DNA from: Microlunatus elymi
GTDB lineage: Bacteria > Actinomycetota > Actinomycetes > Propionibacteriales > Propionibacteriaceae
Length of the DNA stretch: 64,000 nucleotides
Assembly: GCF_007362775.1 (NCBI RefSeq)
Contig: NZ_CP041692.1
Location: 62,001-126,000, forward strand
Reading direction: 5' to 3'
Shown one piece after another: positions 56,499-64,000 of this stretch; the first letter of the stretch is position 1; every line of letters starts with the position of its first letter. The translations under genes and the position numbers were made by a program. The notes under the pieces were generated by a model. The model worked only from the letters and a program-made list of their open reading frames with translations. It was not told the DNA's origin and searched no databases.

Positions 56499-58555
56499 CG
56501 ACTCGTCAAGTTGCGCTGGCGCTGCGTCGGCGTTGGTACGTGGTGCTGTTCGGTCTGCTCTGTTCGGTGGCCGGCGTGATCGGCCTCGACGGTCCGCACC
56601 GGCTCTACACCGTGCAGACCGAGTTCGTGTTCGTCGGGCCCGGCAATCCTGCGATCACCGGCCTTCCCGATGCGCGAGCCGAGACGTTGACCGACTTCGC
56701 GGGCGTTGTGGGGCGCAAGTACGAGGCTTCCCATCCGACCATCGAGCTCACGTCCCCGACCGCAACCTTGTTCGGCAACGGAATTCGACAAGGGGTGTCC
56801 GTTCAACTCGCCAACGCCGGCAGCCAGTGGGTGCACTCGTACAACCGGCCGGTGTTGATCGTTCAGATCATCGGCGATGATCCGGTAGAGGTCCAGCAGA
56901 CACTCGGCCAGGTGAGCACCGCCCTTACCGCGATCACGCGCCAGTTGCAGACCGAGGCCGGTGCCGCTCCGAGCACGTACATCACGGTCTTCAACGACAC
57001 CCAGCACAGTCTGATCGGATCGTTCGGCAACTCTCGGATGAGCCGAATGAAGGCCGCCGGAATCATCGCCGGTCTCGGCGTCGGTGCCTCGATCGCGCTC
57101 GCGGTCGCCGCCGATGAGTTCATCGGTCGGCGACGGTCGCAGACGATCGTGCGAGCGGCCACCGGACCGACACCGGGCCGAAGTGACGGCCGTGGCGGCA
57201 CCGGTTTCGACGCCGTGACGTTCCTGACCATCTATCTCGTGCTGGCCTGCGCATTGCCGTCCTACTTGGTGATTCCCGCGCTCGGCCAGATCGGCCGTCC
57301 CTCGATTCTCTGGGGCCTCGCCGGCGTTGTCTGGTGGGTCTATTTCCGATTGCAACGAACGACGCCGCTGGCGACCGGCGCCAGGTCGGTCCATCTGGCT
57401 CTGTGGGCATTCCTCGCCGTCGCCCTCGCCGGCCTGGCGCGCGCCTATCTCCTTGGCCTGCCGACAACGCAGACCGGTCCGGCCGATGCCGGGCTCCTGC
57501 GCCTGCTGAGCTGGGCCGGTGTCGCCCTGGTCGCGCTGGACGGTATCCCCAGTCTCGACCGATTGCTGACGCTGTTGCGGCGGATCGCCCTACTTGGCGG
57601 CCTGATGGCGATCCTGGGGCTACTGCAATTCGCCACTGGCCGATCGTTCGTCGACGCGCTGACCCTGCCCGGGTTCGCGGTGAGCTCGGACTTCGACAGC
57701 ATTCAGGGACGCGCAGGATTCGTACGTGCCGCAGGCACCGCGTCCCATCCGTTGGAGTATGCCTCAGTGCTGTGCATCGCACTGCCGATCGGCATCGTGT
57801 TGGGAGCGACGGATCGGCGGCGCGGAGTTCTGCTGCGCTGGTGGCCACCGCTGGTGATCAGCCTTGCCGTGTTGATCTCCGTGTCCAGATCGGCGATCGT
57901 CGGAACGGTTGCCGGCGTGGTGTTGCTACTGCCCGCCATTCCCCCGCGGCTCCGGGTCAAGGCCGTCGGTGTCGTCTTCACGCTGCTCGGTCTGGTCTTC
58001 TTCCTGGTGCCCGGGATGATCGGTACGTTGCGAGGTCTGTTTCTCGGCATCAACGGCGATCCGAGCACGCAGTCGCGGACTGACAGCGTTGCGGGTGCCG
58101 TCGCGATCGCCGGCCGGGCACCCTTGATCGGTAGCGGTTTCGGCACGTTCCTCCCCCAGGAGTTGATCTTGGACAACGAGTATCTGGGATTGGTGATCGA
58201 GGTCGGCTTCATCGGTTGCGGATTGTTCATCATCGCTTTGATCGCTGCCGCTTGGTCGGCTTGGCGGTCCGGGCGAGGTGCCGCTCGTGAGCCGTGGGTC
58301 CAACTCGGCCCCGCCGTTGCGGCTGCACTGGTGTCCGGATCAACCACGATGATCTTCTTCGACGGCCTGTCGTTTCCGATGTCCGCCGCGCTTCTCTTTG
58401 TGCTGCTCGGAATCGCCGGTGCGCTGAGCCGGCTGCTCGCTGGCGACCAGCGTGTCTCAGCCAGTCAAGACGCGCTTGTTGCGCGAGTGCGGTGGCCGGC
58501 CCGAAGCGTAGAGACGGCAACCCCGAAATCCTCCTCGATGACCCCTGCCAGCTGA
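56495..58555 (+). CDS. Wzz-like domain fused to O-antigen polymerase/ligase (Wzy)
   Basis: The 686-residue protein starts at GTG 56495. Residues 1-215 repeat the Wzz plan of the preceding protein (RRRWYVVLFGLLCSVAGVIGL helix, external TVQTEFVFVGPG start, second helix ending near AVAADEFIG). After a Gly-rich linker (about 218-235) comes a polytopic O-antigen ligase/Wzy domain with about ten helices; the large periplasmic loop holds RAGFVRAAGTASHPLEYA and the typical GSGFGTFLPQ and DNEYLGLVIEVGF motifs. So regulator and polymerase are one chain. The last 91 bases overlap the convergent glycosyltransferase gene. Confidence 0.87.
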   Translation: MTTRQVALALRRRWYVVLFGLLCSVAGVIGLDGPHRLYTVQTEFVFVGPGNPAITGLPDARAETLTDFAGVVGRKYEASHPTIELTSPTATLFGNGIRQGVSVQLANAGSQWVHSYNRPVLIVQIIGDDPVEVQQTLGQVSTALTAITRQLQTEAGAAPSTYITVFNDTQHSLIGSFGNSRMSRMKAAGIIAGLGVGASIALAVAADEFIGRRRSQTIVRAATGPTPGRSDGRGGTGFDAVTFLTIYLVLACALPSYLVIPALGQIGRPSILWGLAGVVWWVYFRLQRTTPLATGARSVHLALWAFLAVALAGLARAYLLGLPTTQTGPADAGLLRLLSWAGVALVALDGIPSLDRLLTLLRRIALLGGLMAILGLLQFATGRSFVDALTLPGFAVSSDFDSIQGRAGFVRAAGTASHPLEYASVLCIALPIGIVLGATDRRRGVLLRWWPPLVISLAVLISVSRSAIVGTVAGVVLLLPAIPPRLRVKAVGVVFTLLGLVFFLVPGMIGTLRGLFLGINGDPSTQSRTDSVAGAVAIAGRAPLIGSGFGTFLPQELILDNEYLGLVIEVGFIGCGLFIIALIAAAWSAWRSGRGAAREPWVQLGPAVAAALVSGSTTMIFFDGLSFPMSAALLFVLLGIAGALSRLLAGDQRVSASQDALVARVRWPARSVETATPKSSSMTPAS

Positions 58556-59778
58556 CTCCCCGTCTCACCCCAGCTGCAACCGCGGGTCCGAGCCGCTTGG
58601 GCGGCCTGTACCGATCTGTCGGGACCGCCGACAGCCTCGGTCAAACCAGCTGCGATCCCGTCCGGAGTGGCGGGCGCCCAGATCGCGCCGTCGTCTGCGA
58701 GCCCGAGCCTCGCCAAGGGAGAGTCGTTGATCACGGGGATTGTGCCCGCCGCCAGCATCTCCTCGGCGACCAACGAGATGTTGGTGAAGGACAGCGAGAC
58801 GCCTGCAATCGTTTGGTTGTAGAGCTCATTCAGCGCCCGCGGCGAAACGCTACCGTGCTGAGTCAATGGAATGGACCAGCCGGTTACCTGGTCTCCAACG
58901 ACATGGATGGCTTGCTCGGGGTGACTTTGGTGAAAGAGATGCAGCGCTCGACGCGCCAACCAATATCCCCGACGATCGGCTCCGGTCTTGGCGTAGAACA
59001 CGACCCCTGACCTGACGGCACGTCGATCCGTACCATCGAGCAGGCAGTAGGTGTCCGTGTCACAGCCGAACGGCACGGTCGCTCGCGTCTCGACGCCCAA
59101 TTGGGCCTCAATACAAGCCGCCGGCATGTCGCCGAGCGCGATGATCTTGAACCCGAAGCGGTAACTGTCCTCGGCGAGAGCATGGAGGAATCCCTGCGGG
59201 TAAAAATACGGTTCGTAGTCCTGAACAAAGTAGTAGCGTTCGATCGCCCGATCGGCACGGCAGGCAACCACATGCGCGGTTTCCCAACTGCTGGCCAACA
59301 CCGCATCGATGCCATCAATCCGTGGCCGGGCACTGCGAATCGGCACATCCATCCAAGGCCATCCGCGCCGGATCACATCCACGTGTCTGGTCACGTCTTC
59401 GGTATCTCTGTCATAGAGGTACAGCACGCACTCATGACCTCGGGACTGCAGTGTCTTGATCATCCTGAAAAGTGTCGTGTGACCGCCCGACCCTTGGGCC
59501 GGCGGAAAGCACACAACGCCCACGCGCAGAGGCTCATGGTTTCGATCCAGACGACTCGCGGAGACATTCCGGGGGACGGCGGCGGAGTTGGTTATGTCTT
59601 CGGGCCGAAGCAGGAACTGCCGCTCCGGCCATGCATATCGATCGCTCATCCACCGGCCGAGCCGAAGCGATGCCCTGGCCATCAGCTCTTCGCGACCGCC
59701 CGCTCGCCAGACACGCGCGACGCGCCGAGTCATTTCCGCAGCCTTCGTGATCATGATCATCAACTCCATTCCGGTCAT
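58465..59778 (-). CDS. WsaF-like glycosyltransferase
   Basis: The 437-residue protein overlaps the flippase gene by four bases (ATGA at 59778). After a helical N-tail it reads LRVGVVCFPPAQGSGGHTTLFRMIKTLQSRG, of which GSGGHTTLFRM is the landmark, then ERYYFVQDYEPYFYPQG, TVPFGCDTDTY, and the C-terminal GT-B donor site VSLSFTNISLVAEEMLAAGTIPV. This matches the rhamnosyltransferase WsaF group found in S-layer glycan and capsule loci. The 3' 91 bases are shared with the convergent Wzz-Wzy-like gene. Confidence 0.88.
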   Translation of the reverse strand: MTGMELMIMITKAAEMTRRVARVWRAGGREELMARASLRLGRWMSDRYAWPERQFLLRPEDITNSAAVPRNVSASRLDRNHEPLRVGVVCFPPAQGSGGHTTLFRMIKTLQSRGHECVLYLYDRDTEDVTRHVDVIRRGWPWMDVPIRSARPRIDGIDAVLASSWETAHVVACRADRAIERYYFVQDYEPYFYPQGFLHALAEDSYRFGFKIIALGDMPAACIEAQLGVETRATVPFGCDTDTYCLLDGTDRRAVRSGVVFYAKTGADRRGYWLARRALHLFHQSHPEQAIHVVGDQVTGWSIPLTQHGSVSPRALNELYNQTIAGVSLSFTNISLVAEEMLAAGTIPVINDSPLARLGLADDGAIWAPATPDGIAAGLTEAVGGPDRSVQAAQAARTRGCSWGETGSQLAGVIEEDFGVAVSTLRAGHRTRATSAS

Positions 59779-61262
59779 CCCACGCGGGGCACTGACCCGT
59801 GACGCGACTTGTGGTGAAGGATCTTCAGACCTCCGGCGGTTACCTGTTCCAAAATTGCGCCCCATGACAACACCAGATAGCAGAGCCCACCAGCTAGACC
59901 CCCAACCAGCAAAGCCACGATGTTCTGACTGATCACAATCTCGGTCAAGCGAGCGATCACCCCGGCAACGATGGCAGCCATCAGCGGGCCCTTCAGCGCG
60001 TGCAGCATCGCAACCGGACCGCCAGGCGCAATCCGGCGGATCAAGATCATGTAGGCCGGCAAGATTGCCACGGTCACGACGACGACGTGAGCAGTTGCCA
60101 CGCCACGCAGACCGTCCCAGGCCGCGCCCGCCCACATTGCCGGGAGCAGGAGGATCAGCCACCCCGCCTGCACGGCCATGAGCACAGCGGTACGCCCGGT
60201 GCCGACGAGCAGGTTCGCGAACAACAAGGAGATCACGAACAGCGCGCCGTAGGCGCCCAAAATCTGCAGCACCGGAACGGCGGCGGTCCACTGCCTCCCA
60301 TAGACGGTAGTGATCAACGGACCGGCCAATGCGATCGTCAAGGCGCTGATCGGAAATGCCACCAGGCCGACACTTCGCGCTGCGGTGGCCAACGCCGAAC
60401 GCAGCGCGGTTTCGTCCTTGCCCACTTGGGAAAACGCTGGCATGGCCACCGTGTTCACCGTTGACGACAACACAGACGTTGCCCACGACGCAGTGTTGAA
60501 TGCCAACATGTAGACGCCCAGGACGATTGGCCCCATGCGGTGACCGACGAAGATGTAGTCGAGATTCAGAAAGGTGAAGTTGATCAGGTTTGCCCCGGCC
60601 AACGGCACGCCGAACCGCAAGATCATCTTCAACTGGGAGCGATCGATGTTTGGGCGAACGAACGCCCTGAGCTGCCAGGCCAGGAACGCGCCCGAACACA
60701 GCTGACCGATCACTCGCGACCAGGCAAACGCCATCGTGCCGTCCCCGTGAACCGCAAGCAGGACGAGCGATGCGTTCGCCGGGACGAACCCCACCAACGA
60801 CGAACTGAAAACCAGCCGCTGCCGGAAGTCCCTGGCCGCCAGCGCAGTCGGCGCGGTGAACACCCCATTGAGGATGATTGACAGCGCGAGTACCCGGACC
60901 GCACCTGCCGCGTCCGGCGCGCCCATCACCGTTGCCAACGGACCCGCCATCATCATCGTCGCAATGCCCAGCGACGTTGTCGTCACCAATGCCAAGGCCA
61001 CGACGGTCGGCCCAATCTTGCGTGGGTCGAAGTCTCGCCGCTGAAGGCAGGAGCCCAAGCCGAAGTCTGAGAAGCTCGAAACAATCGCATACACGGTGGC
61101 AGCGACCGCGAAGACACCGAACTCACGTGGTGTGACGATCCGCAACACGATGGCCGTGATCGCGATCGTGACCAGCTTGACGAAGATCGTGTTGGCCGCG
61201 CTCCACATGGCGCCGCTGCGGACCGCCCCCGCGTCCAGGACGGCGCTACGTTTTTCGCTCAT
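59775..61262 (-). CDS. Wzx-type lipid-linked oligosaccharide flippase
   Basis: The 495-residue membrane protein starts at ATG 61262, overlapping the upstream stop (ATGA). It has about 14 helices of the polysaccharide-specific transporter family (MATE-like fold), opening SGAMWSAANTIFVKLVTIAITAIVLRIVTPREFG, where VTPREFGVFAVA is the classic Wzx start, and containing GVPLAGANLINF. It would flip the undecaprenyl-linked repeat unit to the outside for the Wzy-like polymerase at 56.5 kb. A Lipid II flippase (MurJ) is unlikely given the neighbours. Confidence 0.92.
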   Translation of the reverse strand: MSEKRSAVLDAGAVRSGAMWSAANTIFVKLVTIAITAIVLRIVTPREFGVFAVAATVYAIVSSFSDFGLGSCLQRRDFDPRKIGPTVVALALVTTTSLGIATMMMAGPLATVMGAPDAAGAVRVLALSIILNGVFTAPTALAARDFRQRLVFSSSLVGFVPANASLVLLAVHGDGTMAFAWSRVIGQLCSGAFLAWQLRAFVRPNIDRSQLKMILRFGVPLAGANLINFTFLNLDYIFVGHRMGPIVLGVYMLAFNTASWATSVLSSTVNTVAMPAFSQVGKDETALRSALATAARSVGLVAFPISALTIALAGPLITTVYGRQWTAAVPVLQILGAYGALFVISLLFANLLVGTGRTAVLMAVQAGWLILLLPAMWAGAAWDGLRGVATAHVVVVTVAILPAYMILIRRIAPGGPVAMLHALKGPLMAAIVAGVIARLTEIVISQNIVALLVGGLAGGLCYLVLSWGAILEQVTAGGLKILHHKSRHGSVPRVG

Positions 61263-62335
61263 GTGCCGGTCACGCGCCATCTGCGCCAGCGGTAGGACTC
61301 GACGATGCGGTTCAGCGCCCGGTCGGCCCCGGCGAGCGCGCCCGAACTCGAGATCGACTGATAGTGATCGAACTGGCGCCAGGCAAGGGTGGACACGATC
61401 TCGGGGCATACCTGACGCGCAAAGCCGGCTAACTCCTGGGCCGACGCTGAGCTACCACCATCCGCGAGTGCCGCCATCCGTGCCCGCCGGAGGGCCTCGT
61501 TCGCCAACGCTCGGCGGGCCGCATGATGAGCCCGATCTCCGATCCGCGACGCCACCGTAGGATGCTCAGCGAAGAACGTGTCGAACACATTGGTTCGAGC
61601 TTGAAGGTCGGCCAACCAGAGACCTTCGGATCGGCCATGGTGCATATTGGCGCCGTGATCGCGGTAGTAGGCCTGATCCGGTCCGTTGATGCGGCCGACA
61701 TCGCTGACCGCTGCGATGCGTAGCCATAACTCCATGTCGGCCTCATGTGGCATGTCGGCGCGGTAGCCGACCAGTCGACGCATGATGTCGGTTCGGACAA
61801 CGGCCTCCGGGCTGAGGATGACATTGCCGCCGCGACGGCACAGCCGCCGGATCCATCCGACTCCGTTCCACACGGTCCAACTGCTGCGGCGCCCAATGAA
61901 CTCCGGCGGAGTGTCGACGAAATCCTGTGGATGGCCGTAGACCAATCCGACGGTGGGATTGGCGCGCATCAGGCCCGTGGCCCGGCCGAGCGAGCCTGGC
62001 GCGAGCAGATCGTCAGCAGACAACAAGACGACGTATTCGCCGCGCGCACGGGACAAGCCCTCGTTGTAGGTGGCGATGTGGCCGGCGTTTCGCTCGTGCA
62101 GCAAGACCTTGACTCGGGGGTTGGCATCAGCCAACTCTTGAGCGACCGCCTGGCTGCCGTCGGTCGAGCAGTCGTCGACGATCAACACGTCAACCGCGAC
62201 GCCTGGCTGATCGAGCACCGAATGCACGGCCTGCGGCAAGTAGCGGCCGTAGTTGTAGCACGGGACCACGACCGAGACGGTGGGTAGAGGCACCTGGCTC
62301 CCCGGAGTTGATCTCGGGAGCATCCAGCGCGGCAC
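61259..62335 (-). CDS. GT2 glycosyltransferase
   Basis: The 358-residue enzyme begins at GTG 62335, two bases after the DegT stop; an ATG twelve bases later is an alternative. SVVVPCYNYGRYLPQAVHSVL, VLIVDDCSTDGSQAV and VLLSADDLLAPGS (DxD) define a GT-A fold, followed by VNGPDQAYYRDHG-like stretch (INGPDQAYYRDHGANMHH). It would add one sugar to the repeat unit. The last ~90 residues are helical, with no membrane span. Confidence 0.9.
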   Translation of the reverse strand: MPRWMLPRSTPGSQVPLPTVSVVVPCYNYGRYLPQAVHSVLDQPGVAVDVLIVDDCSTDGSQAVAQELADANPRVKVLLHERNAGHIATYNEGLSRARGEYVVLLSADDLLAPGSLGRATGLMRANPTVGLVYGHPQDFVDTPPEFIGRRSSWTVWNGVGWIRRLCRRGGNVILSPEAVVRTDIMRRLVGYRADMPHEADMELWLRIAAVSDVGRINGPDQAYYRDHGANMHHGRSEGLWLADLQARTNVFDTFFAEHPTVASRIGDRAHHAARRALANEALRRARMAALADGGSSASAQELAGFARQVCPEIVSTLAWRQFDHYQSISSSGALAGADRALNRIVESYRWRRWRVTGT

Positions 62336-62336
62336 G

Positions 62337-63455
62337 TCAGCCCCTCGTTCGCGCTGCCATGGCGGTGACCATTACCTGAGCAACAAACTCCTGCTGATCA
62401 ACCGTCAGGTGGGGATGGATCGGCAGCGACAGGATCTCCCGCGCGGCTTGTTCCGCAACCGGGAACGAGCCGGGACCGTAACCCAGGTGGGCAAACGCGG
62501 GAGTCAGATGTATTGGGACCGGGTAGTGGATGCCGGCGCCGACGCCGGCTCTGTTGAGCGTCTGCAGCAGTTGATCACGGTGCGGCACTCGGACCACGTA
62601 CAGGTGCCAGACGTCCTCGTTGCCGGGCGCACCCCGCGGCAGTCTGATTCCGGACAGATCATCGAGCAGGCCCCCATAACGCGCGGCGGTCCGGCGGCGA
62701 CGGTCGTTCCAATCGGCCAGCCGCGACAGTTTCGCGTTCAGCACCACCGCCTGGATCGAGTCGAGCCGGGAATTGATCCCGACCACTTCGTGGTGATACT
62801 TGCGAGCACTGCCGTGTGCACTGATCAATCGAACCATCGCAGCAAGATCATCATCGTCGGTGAGGACGGCCCCGGCGTCGCCGGCTGCACCCAGATTCTT
62901 GCCCGGGTAGAAGCTTGTCGCGGCAATCCGACCGAGCGAGCCTGCGGCCCGACCATGTCGCCGCGCCCCTTGCGACTGCGCTGCGTCCTCGATGATCACC
63001 GCGCCACAGTCGCGCGCGATCGGCTCCAGCTGTTCGACGAACGCGGTCTGCCCGAAGAGGTGGACCGGCACGATCGCCTTGGTTCGCTCGGTGACCGCCG
63101 CCGCAACCTGCTGCGGATCGATCAACAGGTGATCGTGATCGACATCGACCGGCACCGGCAGCGCCCCGATCCGCGCGGCCGCCTCGGCTGTCGCAATGAA
63201 CGTGTTGGCCGGCATGATCACCTCGTCGCCGGGTCCGACGCCTGCTGCCCGCATCGCCAACTCCAGAGCATCCGTGCCGTTGCCGACGCCGACGCAGTGC
63301 CGGACACCGATCAGATCGGCGTAGCCGGCCTCGAACTCGGCAACCGCCGGGCCACCGATGAAGGCGGTGTCGGCAAAGAGCTGCTTCAAGCCGACCTGTA
63401 CGTCCGCGTCGATCTCTGCCTGCTGCGCACCAAGATCAACCATCGGAATCTGCAT
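62337..63455 (-). CDS. DegT/DnrJ/EryC1/StrS-family sugar aminotransferase
   Basis: PLP-dependent enzyme of 372 residues that aminates a keto nucleotide sugar. IPMVDLGAQQAEID is the usual start; GNGTDALELAMRAAGVGPGDEVIMPANTFIATAEA, IIEDAAQSQGA (PLP-ring Asp) and TSFYPGKNLGAAGDAG with the Schiff-base Lys follow, ending HYPVPIHLTPAF. The amino sugar it makes could be acetylated by the enzyme at 47643, as in the WbpE/WbpD pair. It overlaps the upstream glycosyltransferase (TGATG). Confidence 0.95.
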   Translation of the reverse strand: MQIPMVDLGAQQAEIDADVQVGLKQLFADTAFIGGPAVAEFEAGYADLIGVRHCVGVGNGTDALELAMRAAGVGPGDEVIMPANTFIATAEAAARIGALPVPVDVDHDHLLIDPQQVAAAVTERTKAIVPVHLFGQTAFVEQLEPIARDCGAVIIEDAAQSQGARRHGRAAGSLGRIAATSFYPGKNLGAAGDAGAVLTDDDDLAAMVRLISAHGSARKYHHEVVGINSRLDSIQAVVLNAKLSRLADWNDRRRRTAARYGGLLDDLSGIRLPRGAPGNEDVWHLYVVRVPHRDQLLQTLNRAGVGAGIHYPVPIHLTPAFAHLGYGPGSFPVAEQAAREILSLPIHPHLTVDQQEFVAQVMVTAMAARTRG

Positions 63456-64000
63456 CAGGGGTTCACCATCCCTTCCCTGCTTGCCGTTTCATGCTTGACC
63501 ACATCCCCCATCCGTTCGGCCAGCCGATACCGGGTGACATCGACTGCCGAGCGCGCCAATGACGGCGCCATCCGTCGCAGCCGCAACCGATTGCTGCCCA
63601 CCTCTGCGTACACGCCGGCCAGCCGCCGCGAAGCCCGGCCGGTGCTGTAGCGGTAGCCGACCAACTCACGACCGAATCGGCCCAACTCGGTGCGCAGCCC
63701 GGCATCGCCCAACAACGGCCGCAACGCACCTTCCAGATCACGTACACCCGCGCCCCCGGCGCCGAACCAACCCGCGTGCAGGAATCGTTCGGAGTTGTCG
63801 GGCCGCAGCGACTGCCAGAATCCGGCCTCACCCTGGACGATCAGCGGCTTGCCGTGGGCCATCGCCTTGATCGCCGACGTACCCATCCCGATCGCCACAT
63901 CGGCCGCCTCGTACACCGGCTCCGGATCCGGCAGGAACCCCAGCGGGCGGACGATTTCGCGGCCGTGACGCTGATTGACCTGCTGAGCACGACGACAAAC
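63455..64000 (-). CDS. GT4-like glycosyltransferase (5' end outside window)
   Basis: The minus-strand frame is open to the right edge; only the C-terminal ~181 codons are seen. It reads VNQRHGREIVRPLGFLPDPEPVYEAADVAIGMGTSAIKAMAHGKPLIVQ, where YEAADVAIGMGTSAIKAMA with GKPLIVQGEAG is the donor-binding end of a GT-B (GT4) transferase. The conserved Glu of the E-x7-E motif is replaced by Ser/Ala (GTSAIKAMA), which may alter donor use. It is first in the visible part of the minus-strand polysaccharide operon and its TGA overlaps the DegT start. Confidence 0.75.
   Translation of the reverse strand, partial: VCRRAQQVNQRHGREIVRPLGFLPDPEPVYEAADVAIGMGTSAIKAMAHGKPLIVQGEAGFWQSLRPDNSERFLHAGWFGAGGAGVRDLEGALRPLLGDAGLRTELGRFGRELVGYRYSTGRASRRLAGVYAEVGSNRLRLRRMAPSLARSAVDVTRYRLAERMGDVVKHETASREGMVNP

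Noticed and set aside
1-64000. CRISPR arrays, prophage, transposons or integrative elements
   Set aside because: No regularly spaced identical repeats, no transposase, integrase, phage structural or cas genes were found in either strand.

Overview
This window is G+C-rich, gene-dense DNA from an actinobacterium. The evidence is the strong third-codon G/C bias, frequent GTG starts, many start codons sitting 6-7 nt behind a TANNNT box (leaderless mRNAs), a polyphosphate glucokinase, a GlnR-type nitrate assimilation locus and actinobacteria-type YdbS/YdbT, SPFH and DUF1707 proteins. A member of the Propionibacteriales (Microlunatus-like) fits best, but that is inference. No rRNA, CRISPR array, transposase or integrase is visible; the only tRNA is tRNA-Gly(CCC).

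Layout. 1-9.4 kb: a truncated EPSP-synthase-like/acyl-CoA-ligase fusion, a DHA2 drug exporter with a winged-helix tail, a GH36 alpha-galactosidase, and a VanY-type carboxypeptidase divergent from a two-component system whose response-regulator gene carries a one-base frameshift. 9.4-23.3 kb: housekeeping and envelope genes, namely an MFS exporter, tRNA-Gly, an SPFH+ribbon-helix-helix operon, tryptophan 2,3-dioxygenase, a LiaF-like protein, a YdbS/YdbT pair with a phosphotransferase fused to YdbT, polyphosphate glucokinase, ArgRS, an aldo/keto reductase, an ECF sigma factor and a GNAT acetyltransferase. Several large intergenic hairpins lie here. 23.3-32.9 kb: nitrate assimilation, with nirB and a HemD-like regulator on the minus strand divergent from narK-nasA-nasB-nirD, and two GlnR-like boxes between them. 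33-45 kb: DNA glycosylases (Nei2-like and 3-methyladenine), SanA-like, glucose-6-phosphate isomerase, M50-like peptidase, a flavin disulfide reductase and a LAL-type LuxR regulator.

45.2-64 kb is a cell-surface polysaccharide locus. A plus-strand series (acetyltransferase, a GT26-GT2-GT2 triple glycosyltransferase, GT2, deacetylase, ATP-grasp, PHP, rhamnosyltransferase, Wzz-like, Wzz-Wzy-like fusion) converges on a minus-strand series (GT4, DegT aminotransferase, GT2, Wzx flippase, WsaF-like glycosyltransferase). Most neighbours overlap by an ATGA/GTGA/TGATG junction, so the products are probably made in coupled amounts and assemble one Wzx/Wzy-type polymer carrying an amino sugar. The ATP-grasp/PHP/deacetylase trio has no obvious assigned role and is the best candidate for undescribed chemistry here.

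Across the first 47 kb the palindrome TTGATCAA is repeated far more often than composition predicts, in both reading frames open to it, which looks like a genome-wide iterated DNA motif.
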